From the NCBI GenBank assembly GCA_946480915.1, contig CAMLLO010000052.1, forward strand, positions 1 through 26,432: a stretch of DNA of 26,432 bases, in the 5' to 3' direction. The first letter of the stretch is position 1, and every line of letters begins with the position of its first letter. The translations under genes were made by a program, and so were the position numbers. The notes below the pieces were generated by a model that was given only the letters and a program-made list of their open reading frames with translations, did no database searches and was not told the DNA's origin. Source of the stretch: an uncultured Sphingobacteriaceae bacterium. GTDB taxonomy: Bacteria; Bacteroidota; Bacteroidia; Sphingobacteriales; Sphingobacteriaceae. Below, piece after piece: positions 8,907 through 16,664 of this stretch.

Positions 8907-9782
8907 TTACAATACCACATTCTGGCTGATAATCTTCAGCAAATACTGTCCGTAGCCACTTTTAACAAGTGGTTCGGCAATTGCCTTTAAATCTTCTGCC
9001 GTAATGAAACCCATGCGATAGGCAATTTCTTCGATACACCCAATCTTTAAACCCTGACGCTCTTCGATAACCTGCACAAACTGACCAGCCTGCATGAGCG
9101 AATTGAAAGTGCCGGTATCTAACCAGGCAGTACCACGACTAAGTACACCCACCTTAAGTCTTCCCTGTTCAAGATAGACTTTGTTCACATCAGTGATTTC
9201 GTATTCGCCACGTGGTGATAATGGAATGTTCTTGGCTATCTCGACAACGGAGTTGTCGTAAAAATACAGTCCGGGAACAGCATAATTGGATTTAGGATTT
9301 ACGGGTTTTTCCTCTATGGAAAGTACCTTATTGTTTTTATCGAACTCTACCACACCATATCGTTCCGGATCGGAAACCGGGTACGCGAACACAACACCAC
9401 CATCGGGTTCTTTAAGATCCTGTAAAAGGATAGAGAGCCCATCGCCGTAAAATATATTATCGCCCAAAATAAGAGCTGCGCTGTCTGTACCAATAAAATC
9501 CTCTCCGATTACAAATGCCTGTGCCAGGCCATTAGGCTGTTCCTGCACTTTATAGGAGAATTTGCAGCCAAGTCGTGAGCCATCACCTAAAAGCTTCTCA
9601 AAATTTGGCAGATCATGCGGGGTTGAAATGATTAAAACCTCCTTGATACCCGCAAGCATTAAAATAGACAAGGGGTAATAGATCATGGGTTTATCATAAA
9701 CCGGCATCATCTGTTTACTGGTGGCCAGGGTTAGAGGGTGTAACCTGGTTCCTGAACCGCCGGCGAGAATTATTCCTTTCAT
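8907..9782 (-). CDS. rfbA: Glucose-1-phosphate thymidylyltransferase
   Basis: The first enzyme of dTDP-L-rhamnose synthesis, making dTDP-glucose from glucose-1-phosphate and dTTP. The nucleotidyltransferase signature [11 protein letters not shown] lies at residues 8-18, followed by [28 protein letters not shown] and YEITDVN are also typical, and the length of 291 aa is standard. It is followed by the TviB-type gene and preceded by rfbD, but a 15-bp hairpin at 9911-9943 probably separates it from rfbD. rfbB and rfbC, needed for the two intermediate steps, are not in the window. Confidence 0.96.
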   Translation of the reverse strand: MKGIILAGGSGTRLHPLTLATSKQMMPVYDKPMIYYPLSILMLAGIKEVLIISTPHDLPNFEKLLGDGSRLGCKFSYKVQEQPNGLAQAFVIGEDFIGTDSAALILGDNIFYGDGLSILLQDLKEPDGGVVFAYPVSDPERYGVVEFDKNNKVLSIEEKPVNPKSNYAVPGLYFYDNSVVEIAKNIPLSPRGEYEITDVNKVYLEQGRLKVGVLSRGTAWLDTGTFNSLMQAGQFVQVIEERQGLKIGCIEEIAYRMGFITAEDLKAIAEPLVKSGYGQYLLKIISQNVVL

Positions 9783-9845
9783 GTGATGTTATTTATATAC
9801 TGTTTTATAAAAGAGTTAAACTGTTATCTCTTCTTTAAGTTAGTT

Positions 9846-9862
9846 CCCGAAACAAGTTCGGG
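9846..9862. repeat. Small palindrome CCCGAA-N5-TTCGGG
   Basis: A 6-bp-arm inverted repeat in the rfbD-rfbA gap. This is a common kind of intergenic hairpin and no function is claimed. Confidence 0.4.
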
Positions 9863-9910
9863 ATGACAGCCACGCCGGGCCGCGAACTCGCCAGGATCTC
9901 GCAATTCCAA

Positions 9911-9943
9911 AAACCTATAAGGTTTTAGAAACCTTATAGGTTT
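9911..9943. terminator. 15-bp hairpin after rfbD, possible terminator
   Basis: AAACCTATAAGGTTT (9911-9925) and its exact complement (9929-9943) enclose a 3-nt TAG loop, 9 bp beyond the rfbD stop on the minus strand. Only a short T run follows on that strand, so it may be a weak terminator or a repetitive hairpin. Confidence 0.6.
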
Positions 9944-9952
9944 AAAGTTATC

Positions 9953-10807
9953 TTAGCTTAAGCGTGCCATGCACTTGAGCAAACTATCCCTCCAATAGGG
10001 TATTTCTATTTTAAACGCGTTTTTAATCTTTGATTTTTCCATTACGGAGAAAGCAGGCCTTATGGCTTTTGTTATATATTCCGAGCTTTTAATCGGGATG
10101 GCTTTTACCTTCAGGTCAGCAATATCGAAAACGGCTTTCGCGAAATCGTACCAGGAAGTTACTCCTTCATTGCTGTAATGATATAGGCCATATTGTTGGC
10201 TATCATTTTGAATGATGTGAAATATGCAGGATGCCAGGTCGATGGCGTAAGTTGGCGTTCCGATCTGATCTGCTATGATCCGCATCTCGTCCTTCTCTTT
10301 CCCGAAACGAAGCATGGTTTTTACGAAGTTATTTCCGAATTCGGAATACAGCCAGCTGGTACGCAAAATATAATATTTCTCCAATGTTTCGGCTATTGCA
10401 TATTCTCCTTCTAATTTTGTTAAGCCATACACGTTGATAGGTTCTGCGGCATCGGTCTCTGTTAAGAGCTTTGCCTCATTGCCTGCGAACACGAAATCGG
10501 TAGAGACATGGATAAGTGTGGTGTTGTATTCCGCACATAAACGACTTAGATTCTCTGCCCCGTCGCGATTAATCTTCCTTGCAAGTTCCTGTTCATCTTC
10601 TGCTTTATCTACGGCGGTGTATGCGGCGCAATTAATGCAGTACTGCGGTGACTCGGTGTCGAAGATGGATCTCAGGCCTTCGATATCTAAGATGTTTGCC
10701 TGCTCTTCCGGAAGGAAATTTATGTCCTGGATGTGTTGCTGTTCTGCTACAACTTTAAGGCATTGACCGAGCTGACCCGAAGCTCCAAAAACTATTATTT
10801 TGCTCAT
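9953..10807 (-). CDS. rfbD: dTDP-4-dehydrorhamnose reductase
   Basis: A 284-aa short-chain dehydrogenase that performs the last step to dTDP-L-rhamnose using NAD(P)H. The cofactor motif GASGQLG (8-14) opens the protein. NCAAYTAVDKAE and STDFVF are family hallmarks, and the catalytic pair is Tyr127 and Lys131 in YGLTK. Length is normal. A TAAATTTG -7 box lies at 10824-10831 just upstream, so the gene likely heads its own unit. The pathway is split: rfbA lies downstream beyond a hairpin, and rfbB and rfbC are elsewhere. Confidence 0.95.
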   Translation of the reverse strand: MSKIIVFGASGQLGQCLKVVAEQQHIQDINFLPEEQANILDIEGLRSIFDTESPQYCINCAAYTAVDKAEDEQELARKINRDGAENLSRLCAEYNTTLIHVSTDFVFAGNEAKLLTETDAAEPINVYGLTKLEGEYAIAETLEKYYILRTSWLYSEFGNNFVKTMLRFGKEKDEMRIIADQIGTPTYAIDLASCIFHIIQNDSQQYGLYHYSNEGVTSWYDFAKAVFDIADLKVKAIPIKSSEYITKAIRPAFSVMEKSKIKNAFKIEIPYWRDSLLKCMARLS

Positions 10808-10823
10808 TTAGGTTTTAAAGCTC

Positions 10824-10831
10824 CAAATTTA
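10824..10831 (-). promoter_or_regulatory. -7 box of rfbD
   Basis: TAAATTTG on the minus strand matches TAnnTTTG and lies 17 bp before the start codon. No clear -33 element is seen. Confidence 0.4.
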
Positions 10832-11082
10832 TCAAAATTTATGAATGTGGAGGATGTTGGGTTGTTGAATGCAGATGGCGGGGATCTATGAACGATGCAC
10901 ATTTTAAAATGGGAATGTCTGTGAGGGACCGGATAGGCCTTATGTTGTCCTCCCCTGGCGGTGGTTAAAGCACCCTGTCTTGTCTGAGGTATTCAAGAAA
11001 TCTCTCTCTTTGGGTCGAGATGACAAAGTGCATTGTATTTTTCTTTTAAAAACCTGATGGGTTTTACTATTCTTTGATTTTG

Positions 11083-11090
11083 TACTTTTG
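11083..11090 (+). promoter_or_regulatory. -7 box of hisS, predicted near-leaderless
   Basis: TACTTTTG matches TAnnTTTG and ends 5 bp before the ATG at 11096. Transcription starting about 5-7 nt downstream of the box would begin at or next to the start codon. No good -33 TTG is seen. Confidence 0.55.
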
Positions 11091-11095
11091 CGCCC

Positions 11096-12496
11096 ATGGC
11101 GAGTATTAAACCCACCGTTCCAAAGGGCACAAGAGATTTTTCACCTGCAGAAATGGTGAAACGGAATTATATTTTTGACACCATTAAATCTGTTTTCAAG
11201 AAGTTCGGTTACCAGGAAATTCAAACTCCGACGATGGAAAACCTCGATACCTTAACCGGAAAATATGGAGATGAGGGAGATAAGCTTATTTTTAAAATCC
11301 TGAATTCGGGTGATTATTGGAAAGATGCTGAAAGCAAAAAGCAGAAGTCAGAAGGCTTTGAGTTCAACGCTAAAAATTTGCTGCCTATAATTTCCGAAAA
11401 GGCTCTTCGTTACGATCTGACCGTTCCCTTCGCCCGTTACGTGGTAATGCACCAGCATGAGATTTCATTCCCCTTTAAACGGTTTCAGATACAGCCCGTT
11501 TGGCGTGCCGATCGTCCGCAAAAGGGCCGTTACCGGGAGTTTTATCAATGCGATGCCGACGTGGTAGGATCTGACAGTCTTTTGAACGAATCGGAATTTA
11601 TCCTGATTTACGACGAAGCTTTGAGCAAGCTTGGCCTGAAGGATTTTACCATAAAAATTAATAACAGAAAAATCTTATCCGGTATAGCCGAAATCATTGG
11701 CAAGCCTGAACTGATTGTCGATATGACCGTTGCCATCGACAAACTGGATAAAATCGGGTTCGATGGTGTTACGAAGGAGCTTATTGAACGGGGCTTTACG
11801 CAGGATGATATTGAAAAGCTAAAACCTGTAATTCTTCTTGAGGGTAGTAATGAAGATAAGATCCAAAGTCTTAAAGAAGTTCTTAAGGGTTCTGAGACCG
11901 GTCTGAAGGGAATAGAGGAAATTGAGGGTATTTTTACTTATGTGGGACTTCTCAAATCTCAAATCTCAAATCTCAGATCTCATCTCGAACTCGACATTAC
12001 CCTTGCCCGTGGTCTGAATTATTATACCGGTGCCATCTTCGAGGTTAAAACCAACGAAGTAGCGATGGGAAGCATCGGTGGTGGCGGTCGTTATGATGAC
12101 CTGACCGGAATGTTTGGCTTGAAAGATTTAACCGGAGCAGGTATTTCCTTTGGTGCTGATAGAATTTATGATGTGCTGGAAGAATTGAATCTTTTCCCTG
12201 AGAGTACCGAGGAAACAACCCGAATCTTGATTGCAAATTTTGATCCCGGAGCTGAAGCTTTTGCGTTACCGATACTTCAGGATTTACGCAGCAATGGAAT
12301 AGCTGCAGAACTCTATCCTTCATCTGCCAAGCTGAAAAAGCAGATGAGCTATGCCGATAATAAGCAGATTCCTTTTGTGCTGTTAATCGGGAAAGATGAA
12401 ATGGAGACAGGTAAGCTGACTTTAAAGGAGATGAAGACTGGTGAGCAGGTTAAGGTGACGAGAGAGGAATTGGTGGAGAGATTAAGATCTAATTAA
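11096..12496 (+). CDS. hisS: Histidyl-tRNA synthetase
   Basis: A class II aminoacyl-tRNA synthetase of 466 aa that charges tRNA-His. The N-terminus PKGTRDFSP, motif 2 region [24 protein letters not shown], and [14 protein letters not shown] with [17 protein letters not shown] are diagnostic. A C-terminal anticodon-binding domain follows. The start is the ATG at 11096, directly after a -7 box. Oddity: residues around 286-296 ([14 protein letters not shown]) are encoded by a 7-bp repeat array at 11951-11985. From memory of related enzymes this loop is a few residues longer than usual. The frame is intact, so the enzyme should be functional. Confidence 0.96.
   Translation: MASIKPTVPKGTRDFSPAEMVKRNYIFDTIKSVFKKFGYQEIQTPTMENLDTLTGKYGDEGDKLIFKILNSGDYWKDAESKKQKSEGFEFNAKNLLPIISEKALRYDLTVPFARYVVMHQHEISFPFKRFQIQPVWRADRPQKGRYREFYQCDADVVGSDSLLNESEFILIYDEALSKLGLKDFTIKINNRKILSGIAEIIGKPELIVDMTVAIDKLDKIGFDGVTKELIERGFTQDDIEKLKPVILLEGSNEDKIQSLKEVLKGSETGLKGIEEIEGIFTYVGLLKSQISNLRSHLELDITLARGLNYYTGAIFEVKTNEVAMGSIGGGGRYDDLTGMFGLKDLTGAGISFGADRIYDVLEELNLFPESTEETTRILIANFDPGAEAFALPILQDLRSNGIAAELYPSSAKLKKQMSYADNKQIPFVLLIGKDEMETGKLTLKEMKTGEQVKVTREELVERLRSN
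11951..11985 (+). repeat. Heptamer array inside hisS
   Basis: Three exact CTCAAAT units (11951-11971), then CTCAGAT and CTCATCT, at a strict 7-bp period. On the minus strand it reads AGATTTG units, the same AGATNNN heptamer family as the array at 16326-16360. Confidence 0.8.
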
Positions 12497-12519
12497 AGAG
12501 GACATTAAGCAACAAAAGA

Positions 12520-12579
12520 ACCACCCCAAACTCCCCTCCTTGAAGATAAGGAGGGGAGTTTGGTGCTTTAGGACTGGCT
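12520..12579 (+). repeat. Palindromic repeat, forward copy F1
   Basis: The core hairpin CCCCTCCTT-N6-AAGGAGGGG is extended here to a perfect 16-bp stem starting CCAAACTCC, because both flanks changed together relative to other copies. It then runs on to GGTGCTTTAGG. It starts 23 bp after the hisS stop. Confidence 0.85.
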
Positions 12580-12630
12580 CCTGGAAGACAGGGCGGGTGT
12601 AAAAATCGGTTTAATTGTGTAGGTTGTGGA

Positions 12631-12692
12631 ACCAGCCCTTTATTTACTCCTTGAAGATAAGGAGGGGAGTATGGCGCTTTAGGGCAGGCTGC
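12631..12692 (+). repeat. Palindromic repeat, forward copy F2
   Basis: A diverged forward copy: the left arm has TATTTACTCC where others have TATCCCCTCC, so its stem is weaker. It ends in CAGGCTGC, and the conserved spacer follows. Confidence 0.75.
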
Positions 12693-12802
12693 TTAAATTG
12701 CGTTGGTCGTTGAAATATAATGACATCGGGTATGTGCATGATTGATAGATTGGATTTTAGCGTTCGGGTATAAAGGCGTAAAATGAGACAGCCGCAGGTT
12801 TA
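12693..12802. other. Conserved spacer of locus 1
   Basis: This stretch carries no gene, but shares ordered words with 18900-19023 and 23425-23537: GATTGGAT, then TAGCGT or TAGTGT, then a GGGTATAA- or GGTTATAA-like word, GTAAAATGAGA and TTTAGCAGCC. The similarity shows that the spacer belongs to the repeated unit. Confidence 0.65.
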
Positions 12803-12852
12803 GCAGCCTTGTACTCCCCTCCTTATCTTCAAGGAGGGGGCAGGGGGTGGTT
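12803..12852 (-). repeat. Palindromic repeat, reverse subtype R1
   Basis: Inverted relative to F copies. On the minus strand it carries the same core hairpin, but a shorter 3' part (GAGTACAAGGCTGC), giving about 50 bp instead of 61. It ends 40 bp before the DUF559 start codon. Confidence 0.85.
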
Positions 12853-12892
12853 ATCGCAGTTTGTCGACCTAAATGGCTATATTGGATTCTCT

Positions 12893-13267
12893 ATGAGGAC
12901 TAAATCAATCTACAATCTTCCATATTTAAAAGAAAGGCGACGTGCATTGAGGAATAATCTGACTTCCGCGGAAGCGGTGTTATGGATATTGCTAAAGGAT
13001 AGTCAGCTTAGTGGCAGAAAGTTTCGAAGGCAACATAGTATAAAGAATTTCATCGTTGATTTTTATTGTCCGTCGGAGAAACTAGTCATTGAATTGGATG
13101 GGAGTAGCCATGATAATTCCGGTCAGGTTAATGCTGATTATGATCGGGACAATGATTTGAAAGCTTTGGGTTTGAACGTGCTGAGAATTGAAAATGAAAT
13201 GGTTTTCAGGCATCCGGAACAGACCTTGGAAATTATCAAGGGGCAATTTAAAGAAGCGAAGGAGTAG
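12893..13267 (+). CDS. DUF559 (Vsr-like) endonuclease-domain protein, copy 1
   Basis: A 124-aa protein of the DUF559 family, whose fold is related to very-short-patch-repair and PD-(D/E)XK nucleases. FRRQHSIKNFIVDFYCPSEK leads to candidate catalytic residues Asp56, Glu67 and Asp69 (VDFYC, IELDG), followed by the motif LRIEN. Start chosen: the ATG at 12893. The frame stays open upstream through the R1 repeat to a TTG at 12809, but that stretch has only repeat-derived sequence. It differs from copy 2 (19111-19479) at about ten positions, with the core unchanged. Cellular role is unknown; the constant association with the palindromic repeats suggests it acts on them or spreads with them (inference). 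Confidence 0.85.
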   Translation: MRTKSIYNLPYLKERRRALRNNLTSAEAVLWILLKDSQLSGRKFRRQHSIKNFIVDFYCPSEKLVIELDGSSHDNSGQVNADYDRDNDLKALGLNVLRIENEMVFRHPEQTLEIIKGQFKEAKE

Positions 13268-13268
13268 A

Positions 13269-13330
13269 ACCACCCCTTTATCCCCTCCTTGAAAATAAGG
13301 AGGGGAAGTTGGCGCTTTAGGCGGGCTGTT
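13269..13330 (+). repeat. Palindromic repeat, forward copy F3
   Basis: Begins 2 bp after the DUF559 stop codon. It has the full core hairpin with loop GAAAAT, followed by TTGGCGCTTTAGGCGGGCTG and a tail CGGATGGGACAGGTC. Confidence 0.85.
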
Positions 13331-13392
13331 CGGATGGGACAGGTCTGGAGTAAAAAATGCGGGGTATGATTTGGAGATTTGAGAGAAAAAGA

Positions 13393-13453
13393 ACCACCCC
13401 TTTATCCCCTCCTTGAAGATAAGGAGGGGAGTATGGTGCTTTAGGCAGGCTGC
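13393..13453 (+). repeat. Palindromic repeat, forward copy F4
   Basis: Starts 124 bp after F3 and repeats its layout, including the CGGATGGGACAGGTC tail. Confidence 0.85.
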
Positions 13454-13509
13454 TCGGATGGGACAGGTCTGGGTGTAAAAATGCGGGTATGCAGTTGCTA
13501 CAAGAGCAA

Positions 13510-13549
13510 AAACGGGGCTGCTTTTGCTATAAAAGATGCAGCCCCGTTT
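13510..13549 (-). terminator. Terminator of the DUF47-pit operon
   Basis: Perfect 12-bp arms (AAACGGGGCTGC at 13510-13521 and its complement at 13538-13549) lie about 20 bp past the pit stop codon on the minus strand, followed on that strand by a short T run. Confidence 0.75.
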
Positions 13550-13568
13550 CTAAAATTTTTATATCCTG

Positions 13569-14555
13569 TTAAAAAGAACTGAAAAGATAATAAACTAAGG
13601 CGGCCAGTATGCCTGAAACCGGTATTGTTAATACCCATGCCCAAATGATGTTGATAGTAACGCCCCATCTCACGGCAGAGATTCTCTTGGTGATACCTGC
13701 ACCCATAATTGAACCTGTAATGGTATGAGTAGTCGAAACAGGAATACCTAAGGCGGCAGTTCCGAATAAGGTTAAAGCTCCGGCGCTCTCTGCAGAAAAT
13801 CCTTCAAACGGTGAGAGTTTTGTTACTTTCTGGCCCATTGTTTTTACAATTTTCCAGCCACCGAACATCGTTCCTAAAGAGATTGCTGCGTGGCAGCTAA
13901 GTGGAACCCACATAGGCAACTGATCCATTCCGGGGATTACATTGGAGGCAATTAAAGCTGCCCCGATAATTCCCATTACTTTTTGAGCGTCGTTACCACC
14001 GTGCCCCAAGCTATATGCAGCGGCAGAGACTAACTGTAAGCGTCTGAAGATTTTATCGACCTTTGCCGGGTTTGCCCGCTTACACAGATGCATGGTTATG
14101 ATGGAAATCATATACGACATGATCATCCCGACCAGTGGCGCGAGTACGATGAAATAGACCGTGGGCATTATCTTCGAATATCGTACTACGTCAAAACCTG
14201 CATGTGCAACCGCTGCTCCGGCGAAGCCTCCAATGAGCGTGTGTGATGAACTGGATGGAATACCGAGCCACCAGGTAAGCAGGTTCCAGGCGATTGCTGC
14301 TGTTAGTCCGGCCCCAACCACCGTTAAACTGATTGCGGTGGCATCTACAGTTTTAGCAATCGTATCTGCAACGTGAAGAGGAAAAATAAAGTAGGCAACG
14401 AAGTTGAAAAAAGCTGCCCAAATAACGGCGGTTAATGGTGAAAGTACCTTAGTAGAAACTATAGTAGCTATGGAGTTGGCCGCGTCGTGAAAACCGTTAA
14501 TAAAATCGAAGATAATTGCCAGGGCAATTACTACAATAAGAAGGGTCGTAACCAT
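13569..14555 (-). CDS. Inorganic phosphate transporter, PiT family
   Basis: A 328-aa inner-membrane protein that imports phosphate, by family knowledge with H+ or Na+ and usually as a metal-phosphate complex. The two inverted PiT signatures are visible: GFHDAANSIAT near residue 21 and GHGGNDAQKVMG near residue 190. GIPSSSSHTLIGG and GIPVSTTHTITGS are the paired substrate loops. Many hydrophobic helices span the whole length and a cytoplasmic loop follows residue 150. Its start lies 11 bp after the DUF47 stop, so the two form an operon with DUF47 first, apparently driven by the Pho-box-like promoter at 15234-15274. Confidence 0.93.
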   Translation of the reverse strand: MVTTLLIVVIALAIIFDFINGFHDAANSIATIVSTKVLSPLTAVIWAAFFNFVAYFIFPLHVADTIAKTVDATAISLTVVGAGLTAAIAWNLLTWWLGIPSSSSHTLIGGFAGAAVAHAGFDVVRYSKIMPTVYFIVLAPLVGMIMSYMISIITMHLCKRANPAKVDKIFRRLQLVSAAAYSLGHGGNDAQKVMGIIGAALIASNVIPGMDQLPMWVPLSCHAAISLGTMFGGWKIVKTMGQKVTKLSPFEGFSAESAGALTLFGTAALGIPVSTTHTITGSIMGAGITKRISAVRWGVTINIIWAWVLTIPVSGILAALVYYLFSSF

Positions 14556-14566
14556 TAATTTATTGT

Positions 14567-15214
14567 TTAGGCGTGTTTAATCAGAATAGACTCCAGAACA
14601 TTCGCGGCATCTTCGCATTTGTCTGTTGCAGTTTCTAAAGACGACAACACTTCTTTATATTTTATGATAACTTTCGCATCCTGCTCATACTCGAATAAAT
14701 CTGCTACAGCTCTTTCAAACACGGCGTCTGCCTGATTCTCCATGCTGTTAATACGAACGCAGGACTCGGCGATAAGACGCAAATTCCTCAAGTTCTTGAG
14801 CTCTAATATGGCTTTATCCAGATCCTGACATCCCTGAAGGATCAAATTACCCAGCTCTTTCATTGCCGGGGTAATGTCATGAATTTTGTATAACTGGATA
14901 CGGGTTGAGGAGCCATGAATAAAATCGGCAATGTCATCAACAACGGTAGCCAATAAATGGATGTCTTCTCTGTCGAAGGGTGTGATGAAATTTTTACCTA
15001 ACTCCAGGTAGATCTGGTGAGTGATTTCATCCCCTTTATGCTCCAGATCTTCAATTTTTTTGGTTAGTTCCTGCTTTTCGCCCTCGTCGGTAGAATTAAG
15101 CAATTTTACCAAAACCTGTGCAATCTCAACTAAATTGGCGCTTCCATTTTCGAAAAGTGGAAAGAACTTGCGGTCTTTAGGAACGAAGTACTGTAAAATG
15201 TTATTTAATGACAT
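14567..15214 (-). CDS. DUF47 family (PhoU-like) accessory protein of Pit
   Basis: A 215-aa, largely helical cytoplasmic protein of the DUF47/PhoU-like family. ExxxD-type acidic motifs, for example DLEHKGDEI and ATVVDDIADFIHGSS in the first half and ATDKCEDAANVLE near the end, fit metal-cluster binding as in PhoU. Members are routinely encoded beside Pit transporters and are thought to modulate them. It is the first gene of the pair. A TACTTTTG -7 box with TTAACA repeats behind it lies immediately upstream, pointing to induction under phosphate limitation. Confidence 0.9.
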   Translation of the reverse strand: MSLNNILQYFVPKDRKFFPLFENGSANLVEIAQVLVKLLNSTDEGEKQELTKKIEDLEHKGDEITHQIYLELGKNFITPFDREDIHLLATVVDDIADFIHGSSTRIQLYKIHDITPAMKELGNLILQGCQDLDKAILELKNLRNLRLIAESCVRINSMENQADAVFERAVADLFEYEQDAKVIIKYKEVLSSLETATDKCEDAANVLESILIKHA

Positions 15215-15233
15215 ATTCCTTTTGTGAAGGTTA

Positions 15234-15274
15234 CAAAAGTATGAACTTAATGTTAAGTTAATGTTAACATTAAC
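15234..15274 (-). promoter_or_regulatory. Pho-box-like operator and promoter of DUF47-pit
   Basis: On the minus strand, TTAACA-N5-TTAACA (an 11-bp period) sits directly upstream of a TACTTTTG -7 box (15241-15234), 20 bp before the DUF47 start. No TTG is present at -33. The repeats are part of a perfect 18-bp palindrome GTTAATGTTAACATTAAC (15257-15274). The arrangement matches the TTAACA-N5-TTAACA box described for Bacillus PhoP; use by a Bacteroidota regulator is inferred. The box abuts the stop codon of the kinase gene. Confidence 0.6.
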
Positions 15275-15275
15275 A

Positions 15276-16319
15276 TTAAACGGTTATGATCGCGGGCATT
15301 ACCCGTTCAAGTGTAAAAGCGAAGGTGGTACCTATTCCTTCGGTGCTGCGAACGGTAATCGTTTGTTCATGAGCTTCGAGAATATGTTTTACGATTGCAA
15401 GTCCCAGGCCCGAGCCACCAATCTGTCTCGACCTGCTTTGGTCGGTTCTGTAAAAACGCTCAAATAGTCGCGGAAGATATTTCTCTTCAATCCCGATTCC
15501 ATTATCCGTTACTTCAACTAATATCTGATCATGCAATTCAAACACCTTTATGGCCGTGAAACCATGCTCTTTGCCATACTTGATAGAGTTGTCCACCAGG
15601 TTTATCAAAACCTGGCAAATTTTGTCCCTATCGGCATTTACCCAAATAGAGCTATCGTACTTATCCTTGAAAACGAGTTCAATTTTATGCTTCCTCGCTT
15701 TGTGCTCCATTTGTTCAATCACATCTTTAATTAAAAGAGTGATATCGAAGCGTTCAAAATTGATGGGAGCCTCGCCGCTTTCCAACTTAGAAATGATATC
15801 TAAATCGTTAACCAGTAAGCTTAGCCGGTCGATGTTTCTTGAAGCTTTCGTTAAAAAGGATCTGGCCAGATCAGGATCTTCCAGAGCATCCTCGAGCACG
15901 GCTTCTATGTAACCCTGAATGGCGAATAAAGGTGTTTTAAACTCGTGTGATATGTTTGCAAGAAACTCACGTCTGAACTGCTCCTGGTTTTTTAAGGCCT
16001 CAATTTCTATCTTTTTGTCTCTTGCCCATTCGGTAACTTCATGTTCGACGTCGTTGATCGGATCATTGCTCACATATTCACCCAGGGCATCTTTTAAGTC
16101 TTTACCTAATTTGAGATTATGAATTAGCTTATAAATCAACTTTATTTTGCTGTACACATAGCGTTCTATCAGATAGTAAAAAACGGCGTAGCAAATAAGC
16201 AGGGTGATCAAAAATGTCAGGACGAGGTAATACCAATCGCGCTGGAAATAAAAATTGATCAGGGCCAGAGAGATCGCAACAACAAAAGCGTTAATAAAAA
16301 CGAGTTCACGGAGTTTCAT
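15276..16319 (-). CDS. PhoR-like sensor histidine kinase
   Basis: A 347-aa kinase with two N-terminal transmembrane helices (about 7-25 and 30-50) and almost no periplasmic part, as in PhoR. The phospho-acceptor is His125 in FLANISHEFKTPL. The catalytic domain has NLVDNSIKYG, DNGIGIEEKYLPRLFERFYR and GGSGLGLAIVKHI. The position next to DUF47-pit and the predicted Pho box suggests phosphate sensing, but no PhoB-like regulator gene is adjacent; upstream are 345 bp without a gene. Other roles are possible, since this kinase class is large. The stop codon overlaps the operator region of DUF47. Confidence 0.85.
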   Translation of the reverse strand: MKLRELVFINAFVVAISLALINFYFQRDWYYLVLTFLITLLICYAVFYYLIERYVYSKIKLIYKLIHNLKLGKDLKDALGEYVSNDPINDVEHEVTEWARDKKIEIEALKNQEQFRREFLANISHEFKTPLFAIQGYIEAVLEDALEDPDLARSFLTKASRNIDRLSLLVNDLDIISKLESGEAPINFERFDITLLIKDVIEQMEHKARKHKIELVFKDKYDSSIWVNADRDKICQVLINLVDNSIKYGKEHGFTAIKVFELHDQILVEVTDNGIGIEEKYLPRLFERFYRTDQSRSRQIGGSGLGLAIVKHILEAHEQTITVRSTEGIGTTFAFTLERVMPAIITV

Positions 16320-16664
16320 TGAAAAAGATGTGAGATGTGAGATATTAGATTGGAGATTATGCAGGTCTTCATATCGGTTTGTGTTTCATATTACAATAAT
16401 ACTATTAACCTGAGTTCGATTATAGATTTTTTAAATAATTGGATTAGGGCGTTCGGGCGAGCTTTCCTTTTTAATCTTTTTGCGAAGGGAAAAAAGATTT
16501 TCTTGCAATCCCAAACGCAGAAACCCATCAAGAATCGCTCTCCAGTCGTCGGATGACTTACGCGCAAAATCGTATTGAGGAATATTATTTTAGTCATCCG
16601 ATGATTAATCGCCACAACTTTCCTTCAGTAATCGGGAGGAAACAGGTATTGAAAAGCACTGTTC
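16320..16664. other. Gene-free region with several short repeats
   Basis: No convincing gene. It holds a strict 7-bp array of AGATNNN at 16326-16360 (five units), an inverted pair GCGTTCGGG (16449-16457) and CCCAAACGC (16510-16518) with one mismatch, and two copies of the palindrome AGTCATCCGATGACT, each with one or two changes (16544-16558, 16592-16606). An open frame on the minus strand at 16391-16615 runs across these repeats and is not taken as a gene. Confidence 0.6.
16326..16360 (+). repeat. AGATNNN heptamer array
   Basis: Five units (AGATGTG twice, AGATATT, AGATTGG, AGATTAT) with AGAT at exactly every seventh base. Same family as the array inside hisS. Confidence 0.75.

Larger units (their letters stand above)
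12520..13491. mobile_element. DUF559-repeat locus 1 (putative repeat element)
   Basis: This region fills the space between hisS and the Pit transporter. In order it holds two forward repeats (12520-12579, 12631-12692), a spacer of 110 bp, one reverse repeat (12803-12852), the DUF559 nuclease gene and two more forward repeats (13269-13330, 13393-13453). The two right-hand repeats start exactly 124 bp apart, and each is followed by a similar tail beginning CGGATGGGACAGGTC. The nuclease gene is thus flanked by inverted repeats. There is no classical transposase, no integrase and no visible target-site duplication. Confidence 0.6.

Noticed and set aside
10950..10985. Decayed copy of the palindromic repeat (CTCCCCTGG..GGTGGTTAAAGCACC)
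   Set aside because: Only short words are shared and the hairpin is not present; chance similarity cannot be excluded.
12520..13491. Ordinary insertion sequence
   Set aside because: No DDE, HUH or serine/tyrosine recombinase gene and no visible target-site duplication; the only gene is a nuclease of the DUF559 family.
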